In this document: one piece after another, positions 8,800-17,193 of the stretch
Position numbering within the stretch: the stretch's first letter is position 1
Layout of the letters: every line of letters begins with the position of its first letter
From: RGIG3528 sp045616485
GTDB lineage: Bacteria > Bacillota > Clostridia > Lachnospirales > Lachnospiraceae
Reading direction: 5' to 3'
NCBI GenBank assembly: GCA_045616485.1
Contig: JAZLGU010000035.1
Coordinates: 20,293 to 84,292 of the forward strand
DNA: 64,000 nt
The notes under the pieces: generated by a model
Told to the model about the DNA's origin: nothing
Databases searched by the model: none
Seen by the model: only the letters and a program-made list of their open reading frames with translations
Made by a program: the position numbers and the translations under genes

Positions 8800-9720
8800 A
8801 TGTTAGATAAAATTCAAATGACCCTGCTGGAGGAGATTTCCGATCTTCACGAAGTGCCCCAGGGAGCTTATAATATCAGAGTAGACGGCCAGCTGGACTC
8901 CAGAAATACTACAGAAAACATCGATATCGTATCCAAGACAGATGTATCCGGTATCGACATCTATATTAAGCCCGGCACCAAGCACGAGAGCCTTCATATC
9001 CCGGTGCTTTTGTCCAAGTCCGGCTTCAAGGATCTGGTATACAACGATTTCCATATAGGAGAGGACGCAGACGTTACTATAGTGGCAGGCTGCGGCATCC
9101 ATAATAGCGGCGATCAGGCGTCTCAGCATGATGGTATCCATACCTTCTATGTAGGTAAAAATGCCAAGGTTAAGTACGTGGAAAAGCACTATGGCAAGGG
9201 CGACGGCAAGGGTGAGCGTATCCTGAATCCTACTACTATTGTTCACCTGGAAGAGGGCGCATATCTGGAAATGGAGACTGTTCAGATAAAGGGTGTAGAC
9301 TCTACCATCCGTAATACCGAGGGTGACGTGGATGCAGGTGCCAGCCTGGTCATCAAGGAAAAAATTATGACTCACGGCAATCAGTATGCAGAGACCAATT
9401 TTAAGGTGGATATGAAGGGAGAAAATTCCCATGTTAACCTTATTTCACGTTCTGTAGCCAAGGAAAATTCCAGACAGGTATTCAATTCCGAAATAGTGGG
9501 AAATGCAGCCTGCACAGGCCATTCTGAATGCGATGCCATTATTATGGACGCAGGTTCAGTTACAGCCCGTCCTTCCCTTACTGCCAATAATATTGACGCA
9601 GAGCTGATCCATGAGGCGGCTATCGGTAAGATCGCAGGTGAGCAGCTGATAAAACTGATGACACTGGGACTTACAGAGGCTGAAGCTGAAGAGCAGATTA
9701 TCAACGGATTTTTGAAATAA
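8800..9720 (+). CDS. Short SufB/SufD-family Fe-S scaffold protein
   Basis: Core beta-helix domain of the SufB/SufD family and partner of SufC in building Fe-S clusters. At 306 aa it is far shorter than SufB (about 470) or SufD (about 420), and it keeps the C-terminal block: GHSECDAIIMD, then AELIHEAAIGKI and a helical end. That Cys and the Glu of HEA match positions of the functional SufB Cys/Glu pair. This is my alignment by eye. No second SufB/D copy, SufS or SufU lies nearby, so the pair fits the minimal SufC plus SufB/D form (called SMS in recent literature) found in archaea and anaerobic Firmicutes. AGGAGG precedes the ATG. Confidence 0.88.
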   Translation: MLDKIQMTLLEEISDLHEVPQGAYNIRVDGQLDSRNTTENIDIVSKTDVSGIDIYIKPGTKHESLHIPVLLSKSGFKDLVYNDFHIGEDADVTIVAGCGIHNSGDQASQHDGIHTFYVGKNAKVKYVEKHYGKGDGKGERILNPTTIVHLEEGAYLEMETVQIKGVDSTIRNTEGDVDAGASLVIKEKIMTHGNQYAETNFKVDMKGENSHVNLISRSVAKENSRQVFNSEIVGNAACTGHSECDAIIMDAGSVTARPSLTANNIDAELIHEAAIGKIAGEQLIKLMTLGLTEAEAEEQIINGFLK

Positions 9721-9730
9721 ATAGAGATAC

Positions 9731-10276
9731 ATGAATATTTCCATTGAAACAGACAGATTGATACTTAGGATACCGGATATGGCTGATACGGAAGCTATTT
9801 TGAGATTCATCTCAGATAATGCAGAGCGTTTTGCCAGATATGAGTATGCCTATCCTGACAAATATTTTACTGCAGACTTCCAGCAGATGCTCATAGCTGC
9901 TGCACGTCAGCAGTTTTTGCGCCTGCAGGGATTCAGGTACTATGTATACGAAAAAGGCAATCCTGAGTACATTATAGGCTGCGTGGGACTGGCCAATGTG
10001 CGGGCCGGGGACGATAAGACCGCATCCCTTTACTACAAGCTGGATGACCATCACACCGGATACGGCTATGCCACAGAGGCTTGTAAGGCCCTGATCTCAG
10101 AGGCCGCAAAGACCCTGGGACTCCACAGACTGGAGTGTGACATCCATCCTGACAATGAGCTCTCCATTAACCTGGTGAAGAGGCTGGGCTTTTCCTATGA
10201 GGGCAGAGCTGTAAAAGCCCATAAGATACAGGACAAATGGGAAGATCATCTTAGGTATGCATTGATATTGGAATAA
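9731..10276 (+). CDS. GNAT family N-acetyltransferase (RimJ/RimL type)
   Basis: Acetyl-CoA-dependent transferase for an unknown amine, possibly a protein N-terminus. The 181-aa protein starts IETDRLILR, the usual opening of the RimJ/RimL/YdaF group. It has GCVGLANV before the core strand, GYGYATEACKAL as the acetyl-CoA pyrophosphate loop, and the closing block LECDIHPDNELSINLVKRLGF. It starts 10 bp after the SUF scaffold stop with no strong ribosome site, so it is probably read through from that operon. Nothing shows a functional link to Fe-S assembly. Confidence 0.85.
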   Translation: MNISIETDRLILRIPDMADTEAILRFISDNAERFARYEYAYPDKYFTADFQQMLIAAARQQFLRLQGFRYYVYEKGNPEYIIGCVGLANVRAGDDKTASLYYKLDDHHTGYGYATEACKALISEAAKTLGLHRLECDIHPDNELSINLVKRLGFSYEGRAVKAHKIQDKWEDHLRYALILE

Positions 10277-10281
10277 ATGAC

Positions 10282-11241
10282 ATGAAGATACTTGTTGGAA
10301 GTAAAGAAAATAAAGACAAATATGATTATTGCGTAAGTACGGTAAAAGAGGCAGCGGCTCTCATATCAGAGAGAACATCCTGTGAGGAGGCTCTTATTGA
10401 TATAGTGCCCGGCAGCTATTACGAAAAAATAGACCTGATAGGTGATAATATCACTGTCAGAGGCCTGGGAAGCAGCCCCTGCGATACAGTCCTTACCTAT
10501 GACGACTACGCCCTTTTTATCATAGAGTCAGAATGCGTAAAAAGAGGCACTTTCAGGAGCTATACCCTCTTTGCAGATGGTGACCACATCAAAATGGAGA
10601 ATCTCACCATCGCCAATACTGCAGGCTACGGCCCTCGTGTAGGTCAGGCTGTGGCTCTTTATATGGACGGTGACGATGCCCACTTTATCAACTGCAGGTT
10701 TTTAGGCCGACAGGACACTTTGTTTACAGCTCCTTTGCCACCCTCTGTCATAGAGCCGGGGGGCTTTAGAGGGCCCAAGGAGAATGCCCCCAGGAAAAAT
10801 CAGAAGCATCTTTATGAACATTGTTATATCGAGGGAGATGTAGACTTTATTTTTGGCGGAGCCATGGCTACTTTTACGGAATGTGAAATCAAGTCCCTGA
10901 GCCGTGAAAAAGTAAAGGATGGAGAGGCTCATGGCTATGCTACGGCGGCATCTACTCCAGAAGGCCTGCCTACCGGCTATATCTTTAAAAAGTGTCGATT
11001 TACCTGTGATGAGGCTATGCCGAATGCAGCAGTTTTTCTGGGACGTCCCTGGAGGATATATGCAAAGGTGACCATAGAAGACAGCTTCCTGGACAGACAT
11101 ATAAATCCTTTAGGTTGGCATAACTGGGGAAAAGAAGAGGCTGAGGCCACCACAGACTATAGAGAAAGCGGCAATTACGGTCCTGGAGCGGATCTCGCGG
11201 GACGTGTAAGCTGGATGAATAAACAGCATAATTTACAATAA
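10282..11241 (+). CDS. Pectinesterase (carbohydrate esterase family 8), no signal peptide
   Basis: Removes methyl esters from galacturonate residues of pectin or pectin oligomers. The 319-aa beta-helix enzyme has the CE8 sites in order: GQAVALYMDGD (Gln), GRQDTLF (Gln and the acid/base Asp), DVDFIFGG (nucleophile Asp, near residue 190), and LGRPWR (Arg and Trp, near 253). The N-terminus MKILVGSKENK has no export signal, so it should act in the cytoplasm on imported oligomers. It is 5 bp after the acetyltransferase and has its own terminator. The GH28 enzyme at 43247 is likewise leaderless, suggesting a shared intracellular pectin route. The placement next to SUF genes is odd. Confidence 0.9.
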   Translation: MKILVGSKENKDKYDYCVSTVKEAAALISERTSCEEALIDIVPGSYYEKIDLIGDNITVRGLGSSPCDTVLTYDDYALFIIESECVKRGTFRSYTLFADGDHIKMENLTIANTAGYGPRVGQAVALYMDGDDAHFINCRFLGRQDTLFTAPLPPSVIEPGGFRGPKENAPRKNQKHLYEHCYIEGDVDFIFGGAMATFTECEIKSLSREKVKDGEAHGYATAASTPEGLPTGYIFKKCRFTCDEAMPNAAVFLGRPWRIYAKVTIEDSFLDRHINPLGWHNWGKEEAEATTDYRESGNYGPGADLAGRVSWMNKQHNLQ

Positions 11242-11266
11242 TGAATTAACGAACTAAAGTATCATG

Positions 11267-11316
11267 GCCATATGTTGTATAATCTTTTAAAAGATAAATA
11301 CAATATATGGCTTTTT
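11267..11316 (+). terminator. Intrinsic terminator after the pectinesterase gene
   Basis: Arms GCCATATGTTGTAT (11267-11280) and ATACAATATATGGC (11298-11311) pair with one G-U, and the loop contains the self-complementary ATCTTTTAAAAGAT. Five T residues follow. It closes the sufC to pectinesterase unit. Confidence 0.8.
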
Positions 11317-11381
11317 GAAAGAAGTATAAATTTTTTGTTTGTGCAAAATTCACAAAAAAAACATAATTATAAACTGCTTTA

Positions 11382-11410
11382 TTGACAAAGTGCATAAATA
11401 GAGTTAAGAT
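11382..11410 (+). promoter_or_regulatory. Strong predicted promoter with no protein gene downstream
   Basis: TTGACA (11382-11387), 17-bp spacer, TAAGAT (11405-11410). The next coding sequence is convergent, so transcription from here (about 11417) would yield a short RNA ending at the hairpin 11501-11560. Confidence 0.6.
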
Positions 11411-11416
11411 AAACGT

Positions 11417-11565
11417 GGTTGATACGGAGAAGGTATTATCCATAGGAGAGGCTCATGCTCTTGGGACGAGGGGTCCTGATTGCAAGGCGGAGGGAATATA
11501 AAAAATAGAGTATCTTGAAAGCACCGGTGGACGCCGGAGGCTGAGAGATACTCTATTTTTGTATT
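11417..11565 (+). ncRNA. Candidate small non-coding RNA, family unknown
   Basis: About 150 nt lie between a near-consensus promoter and a long-armed terminator, with no start codon plus ribosome site leading to a useful frame. Local hairpins include GAGAG/CTCTT (11446-11461) and GGAC/GTCC (11464-11476). The segments ATAGGAGA, ATGCTCTT, GGAC-loop-GTCCT and AAGGC also occur, in a different order, in the murA leader at 54817-54895. It does not fit tmRNA, 6S, RNase P or the riboswitch classes I could compare. Together with the terminator after the pectinesterase gene it accounts for the 11242-11575 gap. Confidence 0.45.
11501..11560. terminator. Bidirectional terminator between small RNA and aminopeptidase
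   Basis: Fifteen-base perfect arms, AAAAATAGAGTATCT (11501-11515) and AGATACTCTATTTTT (11546-11560), surround an inner CCGG-TGGACG-CCGG hairpin. A/T-rich ends on both sides let it stop transcription from either direction. Confidence 0.82.
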
Positions 11566-11575
11566 GCGTTCTTAT

Positions 11576-12847
11576 TTACTTAAAAAATTCAGTCATGAGC
11601 TTATTTAAGTGATCCTGATCTTCACGGCCCATCAGCTCGCAGGCGGAATGCATAGCCAGAATAGGAACGCCTATATCAACGGTCTGCATAGGCAGCCAGC
11701 TGGAGATAATAGGACCCAGTGTGCCGCCGCCTACCATATCGGAATGGTTGGCAAATTTCTGGCACTTGGCACCGGCTTTTTCACATAAAGCCACGCAGGT
11801 AGCCACTGCTGAAGTATCAAAGGTGTAACGCTGATTGGAATTAACCTTGATGGTCAGACCTTCGTTAAATTTGGCATTGTTGATAGCGTCATACTTTTCT
11901 GCATGAGCGGGATGGGTAGCATGAGCTACGTCTACAGAGAAAAGGAAGCCCTTTAATATAGCATCATTAAGGTCTGCGGTAGACAGGCCCAGGGCAGTAT
12001 ATATTTTTTCCAGAACCAGTTTCAGTACGGCTGAATCGGCGCCCTGCTTGGTGTGGCTGCCTATTTCCTCATGGTCAAAAAGAACTGCTACATTGACACC
12101 GTCTTTTCTGACACCGTCCTTTATGCCCTGCAGGAGAGCATAGCAGCTGGTGAGATTGTCAAGACGAGGAGAGGAGAGCATTTCCTCGTTGAGTCCCACA
12201 TAATTGGGCTTATCCAGGCAATATACATAAAGATCAAAGTCTGCAATGTTTTTCTTATCGGTGTCAAGCTCCTTGGCAATGGCATCCAGCAGGAAAGAAT
12301 CCTTATTCATGGACTCATTTAAAAGTCCCAGAACTGGCAGCATATCGTTCTGCTTTTTCAGCTCAACGCCTTTATTTACTTCACGATTCATGTGGATAGC
12401 CAGATTGGGGATGTAGGCTACGGGCTTTTTAAAATCGATGTATCGGATGTCGGGCTGATATGGATCCTTGCTCTTAAGAGCCACGATGCCGGCGATGGAA
12501 AGAGGTCTGTCCAGCCAGGTGTTAAGGATAGGTCCGCCATATACTTCTGTGTCTACTTTCATGTAGGAATTGGAGGTCATCTCAGCCTTGGGCTTAATAT
12601 GCAGACATGGATGGTCAGTATGGGCAGCTGCGATATGAAGGCCGGCTGCGGGAGTTACTTTTTTACCAACGGTAAAAGAAATAAGTGTGGTGGAAAAGGT
12701 CTTTATAAAGTATTTGCCACCTTTTTTCAGAGTGAATGGCTCGGACAGCTTGAGCTCAGTAAATCCATTGTCCTTAAGGAATTCTGCTGAGGCAGCTACT
12801 GTTTGATGAGGGGTTACGCCTTTAGAGAGATATTCGAACAGGTTCAT
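11576..12847 (-). CDS. M18 family metallo-aminopeptidase
   Basis: Cytosolic dizinc aminopeptidase that trims peptides, usually with acidic or neutral N-termini. The 423-aa protein has the M18 metal and active-site motifs: AAHTDHPCLHIKP, FDHEEIGSHT, VDVAHATHPAH and NHSDMVGGGT. The length is normal for the family. The frame extends 14 codons further upstream, but the ATG at 12847 is preceded by GGAGA with good spacing and begins MNLFEYLSKG. It is a single-gene unit with a promoter at 12890-12918 and a bidirectional terminator just beyond its stop. Confidence 0.93.
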   Translation of the reverse strand: MNLFEYLSKGVTPHQTVAASAEFLKDNGFTELKLSEPFTLKKGGKYFIKTFSTTLISFTVGKKVTPAAGLHIAAAHTDHPCLHIKPKAEMTSNSYMKVDTEVYGGPILNTWLDRPLSIAGIVALKSKDPYQPDIRYIDFKKPVAYIPNLAIHMNREVNKGVELKKQNDMLPVLGLLNESMNKDSFLLDAIAKELDTDKKNIADFDLYVYCLDKPNYVGLNEEMLSSPRLDNLTSCYALLQGIKDGVRKDGVNVAVLFDHEEIGSHTKQGADSAVLKLVLEKIYTALGLSTADLNDAILKGFLFSVDVAHATHPAHAEKYDAINNAKFNEGLTIKVNSNQRYTFDTSAVATCVALCEKAGAKCQKFANHSDMVGGGTLGPIISSWLPMQTVDIGVPILAMHSACELMGREDQDHLNKLMTEFFK

Positions 12848-12889
12848 AAAAGTCTCCTTTTGTTGTTTTTCGTATAAAATACTATTCAC

Positions 12890-12918
12890 ATTAAATCACA
12901 AAATATAGCCGGTGTAAA
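12890..12918 (-). promoter_or_regulatory. Predicted promoter of the M18 aminopeptidase
   Basis: On the minus strand, TTTACA (12918-12913), 17-bp spacer, TTTAAT (12895-12890). The start point would be near 12883, giving a leader of about 35 bases with the GGAGA ribosome site. It fits the start chosen at 12847. Confidence 0.5.
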
Positions 12919-13000
12919 GAATTCTGAATATGCTTATAATAAAATGCCTGTAATGTCCCTAAACAAAGTAGAAAAAATGCCTAAAAATCTGAATAAACGA

Positions 13001-13029
13001 TTGACAATTGCTTAACAAAAAAATATAAT
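13001..13029 (+). promoter_or_regulatory. Consensus sigma-A promoter of pckA
   Basis: TTGACA (13001-13006), 17-bp spacer, TATAAT (13024-13029), a perfect match in both boxes. The leader of about 100 bases carries imperfect hairpins (around 13040-13075) before the AAGGAGG ribosome site. Confidence 0.85.
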
Positions 13030-13137
13030 TACACTCGGCAGTATTTCGGATGAACTGATAGCATTATTCCGCCGCCTCTCCAATGGTTGTGATAGTTGCT
13101 TAGATCGGTTCAATTCAATTATAAGGAGGACATTTCT

Positions 13138-14922
13138 ATGTCAACAAAAGCTTTTTACAAGCCATCAGAAATCGGTGCGGGTAAAGTTGGTTTCTCCAAG
13201 ACTCGTTCCATCATTGAAGCTGCTTTTTATGGCAACAACGTAGTTAAAGTTAACACACTTAAGGAAGCTTACAAGCTTGCTCTTCAGTCCCCAGGTACAG
13301 TAGTTACTGATATGCCTGTTAAGGATGGCGAGCTTTTCGGCCTTGAGAAGGACGCTAAGGTTCTTCTTTTCAACGATGGTGCCGTAACAGGTCGTTACGC
13401 AGCAGCTCGTCGTATCAAGGGTCAGCCTGGTGTAGACGATACAAAGCTTGATAAGGTAGTTATGGACGCAGTTTATGAGTCAAGATGGAAGACTCTGTAT
13501 CATGCAGAGTGCGTTATCGGTCTTGATCCTGAGTTCATGGTAAAGGCTCACCTTCTCATTCCTGAAGGAGAAGAGAATCTCCTTTACAACTGGATGCTGA
13601 ATTTCCAGTATTTTTCAGACACATATGCAAAGATGTACAAAGAGTCCCAGCCTGTAGGCAAGGGTAAGGAGCCTGATATCTATATCTTCTCCGATCCTCA
13701 GTGGGAGCCACATGAGGCACCTGATGTAGATTACTCATGCCTCTCCGATCCTCGTACACTCTGCTACTTCGATACAGATCAGAACTGTGCTTGTATCCTT
13801 GGTATGAAGTACTTCGGCGAGCACAAGAAGGGTACTCTTACTATCGCTTGGGCTATTGCTAACCGTAATGGTTATGCTTCCTGCCATGGTGGTCAGAAGG
13901 AATACTCTCTTCCAAAGGGAAAGAAGTTCGTTGCTTCCGTATACGGTCTGTCAGGTTCAGGTAAGTCCACACTTACACATGCTAAGCACAGCGGTAAGTA
14001 TGACAAGGATGGCGGTATCAAGGTTCTTCATGATGACGCTTTCATCATCAATTCCGACACATGTGCTTCTATCGCACTTGAGCCTACATACTTCGATAAG
14101 ACAGCTGACTATCCTACAGGATGTTCTGATAATGAGTATCTCCTTACAGTTCAGAACTGCTCTTGCACAATGGACGAGGACGGCAAGATTCAGCTTGTTA
14201 CAGAGGATATCCGTAACGGTAACGGACGTGCTATTAAGTCCAAGCTTTGGAGCCCTAACCGTGTAGATAAGATTGACTCCCCTGTTAATGCTATCTTCTG
14301 GATCATGAAGGATCCTACCATTCCTCCGGTAGTTAAGCTTAAGGGTGCAGCTCTTGCTTCCGTAATGGGTGCTACACTTGCTACTAAGACATCTTCTGCA
14401 GAGCGTGTTGCAGCTGGTACAGATATGAATGCTATTCGTATCGTTCCTTATGCAAATCCTTTCAGAACATATCCTCTTAAGAATGACTATGTTAAGTTCA
14501 AGAAGCTGGTTGAGGAGAAGAATGTAGCTTGCTACATCGTTAACACAGGCGACTTCATGGGCAAGAAGGTTAAGAAGGAAGATACTCTTGGTATCCTTGA
14601 GACTATCGTTGAAGGTAAGGCTAAGTTCCAGAAGTGGGGCGATTTCGAGGACATCGAGATCATGAACGACTGGTCCGGTAAGACAGGCGACTTCACACCT
14701 GATATGAACGATGCTGCTTACATCGAGGCTCTTGCAGCAGCTATGCAGACACGTGTAGATGCAGTTGAAGGCTTCGCTAAGAAGAACGAGGGCTATGATA
14801 AGCTTCCTGCAGAGGCTCTTGAGGCTCTTAAGAAGGTTGTAGCTCAGATGCCTACAGCTAAGGCTGCAAAGAAGGCAGCTCCTGCAAAGAAGGCTCCTGC
14901 AAAGAAGACTACAAAGAAATAA
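13138..14922 (+). CDS. pckA: Phosphoenolpyruvate carboxykinase (ATP type) with Lys/Ala-rich tail
   Basis: Interconverts oxaloacetate plus ATP and PEP plus CO2. In rumen and gut anaerobes it often runs towards oxaloacetate. The 594-aa protein has kinase loop GLSGSGKST near residue 270, the metal-binding HDDAFIINSD, and a RIVPYANPF region. It belongs to a divergent branch compared with E. coli PckA. The last 23 residues are an Ala/Lys/Pro-rich tail of AKKA and PAKK units resembling histone H1-type tails, which the family does not need. The start at 13138 has AAGGAGG; an in-frame upstream ATG at 13096 has none. Codon use is narrow (CTT, GCT, ACA, GTA), with a perfect promoter and a strong terminator, so high expression is likely. 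Confidence 0.92.
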   Translation: MSTKAFYKPSEIGAGKVGFSKTRSIIEAAFYGNNVVKVNTLKEAYKLALQSPGTVVTDMPVKDGELFGLEKDAKVLLFNDGAVTGRYAAARRIKGQPGVDDTKLDKVVMDAVYESRWKTLYHAECVIGLDPEFMVKAHLLIPEGEENLLYNWMLNFQYFSDTYAKMYKESQPVGKGKEPDIYIFSDPQWEPHEAPDVDYSCLSDPRTLCYFDTDQNCACILGMKYFGEHKKGTLTIAWAIANRNGYASCHGGQKEYSLPKGKKFVASVYGLSGSGKSTLTHAKHSGKYDKDGGIKVLHDDAFIINSDTCASIALEPTYFDKTADYPTGCSDNEYLLTVQNCSCTMDEDGKIQLVTEDIRNGNGRAIKSKLWSPNRVDKIDSPVNAIFWIMKDPTIPPVVKLKGAALASVMGATLATKTSSAERVAAGTDMNAIRIVPYANPFRTYPLKNDYVKFKKLVEEKNVACYIVNTGDFMGKKVKKEDTLGILETIVEGKAKFQKWGDFEDIEIMNDWSGKTGDFTPDMNDAAYIEALAAAMQTRVDAVEGFAKKNEGYDKLPAEALEALKKVVAQMPTAKAAKKAAPAKKAPAKKTTKK

Positions 14923-14969
14923 TCATCATTTAAATATCCTTAAATGTGTGCTGACAGAAGTCGGCACTA

Positions 14970-15004
14970 CGGAGGGAATGGCAGCGCCATTCCCTCCGTT
15001 TTTT
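14970..15004 (+). terminator. Strong intrinsic terminator of pckA
   Basis: A 13-bp perfect stem, CGGAGGGAATGGC (14970-14982) with GCCATTCCCTCCG (14986-14998), a 3-base loop AGC, then six T residues. Confidence 0.95.
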
Positions 15005-15039
15005 ATGGGAAGTGAATCCCGAATTATGATTATACTTTA

Positions 15040-15068
15040 TTGTATTTTTTGAAGATATGATATATAAT
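15040..15068 (+). promoter_or_regulatory. Predicted promoter of metG
   Basis: TTGTAT (15040-15045), 17-bp spacer, TATAAT (15063-15068). The start would be near 15075, about 65 bases before the metG ATG. Confidence 0.6.
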
Positions 15069-15139
15069 AAGATTTTATCAGTATTTTTTTGAAAATGTGT
15101 CATAGGTACAAAGATAAACCGTGACAGAAGGAGGTCAAT

Positions 15140-17182
15140 ATGGATAGAAAATCGAAGTTTTCGCAGAAAACTGAGCCAAAGAACTGCGAAGCAGTTCCTG
15201 AAAAAAAGTACTACATTACAACTGCCATCGCTTACACGTCCGGTAAGCCTCACATCGGCAACACTTACGAAGCTATCCTGGCAGATTCCATTGCCAGATG
15301 CAAGCGTCTTCAGGGGTACGATGTATTCATGCAGACCGGTACAGATGAGCACGGCCAGAAAATAGAAGAAAAAGCAGCTAAAAAGGGTATGGCACCCAAG
15401 GCTTTTGTTGATGAGGTATCCGGTGAGATTCGTCGTATCTGGGATACAGTAGGTTGTTCTTACGATAAGTTTATTCGTACTACAGATGCAGATCATGAGC
15501 GTCAGGTACAGAAGATCTTTAAAAAGCTTTATGAACAGGGTGACATCTACAAGAGTGAGTATCAGGGTATGTATTGTACTCCTTGTGAGTCCTTCTGGAC
15601 AGAGAGTCAGCTGGTAGACGGTAAGTGCCCTGACTGTGGCAGAGAAGTAAAGCCTGCCAAGGAAGAGGCTTACTTCTTCAAAATGAGCAAATATGCTGAT
15701 CGTCTTATTGAGCATATTAATACTCATCCTGAGTTTATTCAGCCTGTATCCCGTAAAAATGAGATGATGAACAATTTCCTTCTTCCGGGACTTCAGGATC
15801 TTTGTGTATCCCGTACTACATTTAAGTGGGGCGTGCCTGTTGATTTTGATGACAAGCATGTAGTTTATGTATGGCTGGATGCACTTACCAATTATATAAC
15901 AGGTATTGGCTATGACTGCGATGGCCATTCCACTGAGCAGTTCGGCAAGCTCTGGCCTGCTGACCTGCATCTTATCGGTAAGGATATTATTCGTTTCCAT
16001 ACTATCTACTGGCCTATTTTCCTGATGGCTCTGGATATTCCTCTGCCCAAGCAGGTATTTGGTCATCCATGGCTCTTACAGGGCGGTGAGAAGATGAGTA
16101 AGTCCAGAGGCAACGTGCTTTATGCAGATGATCTGGCTGACGTATTTGGTGTGGATGCAGTGAGATACTATGTTCTTCATGAGATGCCTTTTGAAAATGA
16201 TGGCACTATCACCTGGGAGCTGATGACTGAGAGAGTCAATTCCGAGCTGGCCAATACTCTGGGCAATCTGGTCAATCGTACCATCTCCATGTCCAATAAG
16301 TACTTTGGCGGTGTAGTGACCAATGCCAAGGTAGCAGAGGCAGTAGACGAGGAGCTTAAGAGCGTTACTCTTGAAGCTGTAAGCAAGGTGAATGCAAAGA
16401 TGGAAGACCTTCGTGTAGCAGATGCTATTACAGAGGTGTTTAATGTATATAAGAGATGTAATAAGTATATTGATGAGACTATGCCTTGGGCATTAGCCAA
16501 GGACGAGACCAAGCAGGGCAGACTTCAGACTGTTCTCTACAATCTCCTTGAGTCCATCACTATCGCTACTACTCTTTTACAGCCATTTATGCCTACTACC
16601 TGTGAAAAGATTTTTGCTCAGATCGGTGTAAAGGCTCGTTCATGGGATGAGCTGACACAGTATGGCCTTATTGCAGACGGTACACATGTTACAGAGACTC
16701 CTGAGATTCTTTTTGCAAGACTTGACGTAAAGGATATTCTGGTAAAAGCTGAAGAGATTCAGAAAAAGCAGGCTGAGGAGTATGCCCGTGAAGAGGGACT
16801 TCCTGTGCCCGGCGAGGAAAAGGCTGCAGAGCCTGAGATAGAGCTTACGGTAAAGCCTGAGATAGAATATGAGGACTTTGCTAAGATGCAGTTTGCTATG
16901 GGCGAGATTATTGCCTGCGAAGAAGTACCAAAGTCCAAAAAGCTTCTTTGCTCACAGGTAAAGATCGGTAATCAGACCAAGCAGATAGTATCCGGTATCA
17001 AGCAGCATTATACAGCTGCTGAGATGGTAGGCAAAAAGGTTATGGTACTGGTAAATCTTAAGCCGGCCAAGCTGGCAGGCGTACTGTCTGAGGGTATGCT
17101 GCTTTGTGCAGAGGATGCAGAGGGCAATCTTGCTCTTATGACCGCTGAAAAAGATATGCCTTCCGGTGCTGAAATTTGCTAA
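15140..17182 (+). CDS. metG: Methionyl-tRNA synthetase with C-terminal tRNA-binding domain
   Basis: Charges initiator and elongator tRNA-Met. The 680-aa protein has the class I signature PHIGNT near residue 38, a zinc-knuckle region with CTPC and CPDC pairs (about 147-167), and KMSKS near 318. An EMAP/Trbp111-type tRNA-binding domain fills the last 105 residues. The first 25 residues (MDRKSKFSQKTEPKN...) are a charged extension before the catalytic domain. The strong AAGGAGG before 15140 supports this start over one nearer the domain. It is a single-gene unit ending in the hairpin shared with lacI. Confidence 0.97.
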   Translation: MDRKSKFSQKTEPKNCEAVPEKKYYITTAIAYTSGKPHIGNTYEAILADSIARCKRLQGYDVFMQTGTDEHGQKIEEKAAKKGMAPKAFVDEVSGEIRRIWDTVGCSYDKFIRTTDADHERQVQKIFKKLYEQGDIYKSEYQGMYCTPCESFWTESQLVDGKCPDCGREVKPAKEEAYFFKMSKYADRLIEHINTHPEFIQPVSRKNEMMNNFLLPGLQDLCVSRTTFKWGVPVDFDDKHVVYVWLDALTNYITGIGYDCDGHSTEQFGKLWPADLHLIGKDIIRFHTIYWPIFLMALDIPLPKQVFGHPWLLQGGEKMSKSRGNVLYADDLADVFGVDAVRYYVLHEMPFENDGTITWELMTERVNSELANTLGNLVNRTISMSNKYFGGVVTNAKVAEAVDEELKSVTLEAVSKVNAKMEDLRVADAITEVFNVYKRCNKYIDETMPWALAKDETKQGRLQTVLYNLLESITIATTLLQPFMPTTCEKIFAQIGVKARSWDELTQYGLIADGTHVTETPEILFARLDVKDILVKAEEIQKKQAEEYAREEGLPVPGEEKAAEPEIELTVKPEIEYEDFAKMQFAMGEIIACEEVPKSKKLLCSQVKIGNQTKQIVSGIKQHYTAAEMVGKKVMVLVNLKPAKLAGVLSEGMLLCAEDAEGNLALMTAEKDMPSGAEIC

Positions 17183-17193
17183 TGATATGAAAT

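Noticed and set aside
8803..9432. Minus-strand frame of 209 codons opposite the SUF scaffold gene
   Set aside because: Antisense shadow of a recognised gene; no start signals.
11470..11500. TPP-riboswitch resemblance (CCTGAT then GGCGGAGGGAA)
   Set aside because: The GCTGAGA half lies downstream instead of upstream, the P2/P3 helices do not form, and no thiamine gene follows.
14930..16066. Long minus-strand open frame (378 codons) opposite metG
   Set aside because: It is antisense to a certain metG, starts inside it, lacks a ribosome site and shows no family motif; Cys/Leu/Ile-rich shadow composition.
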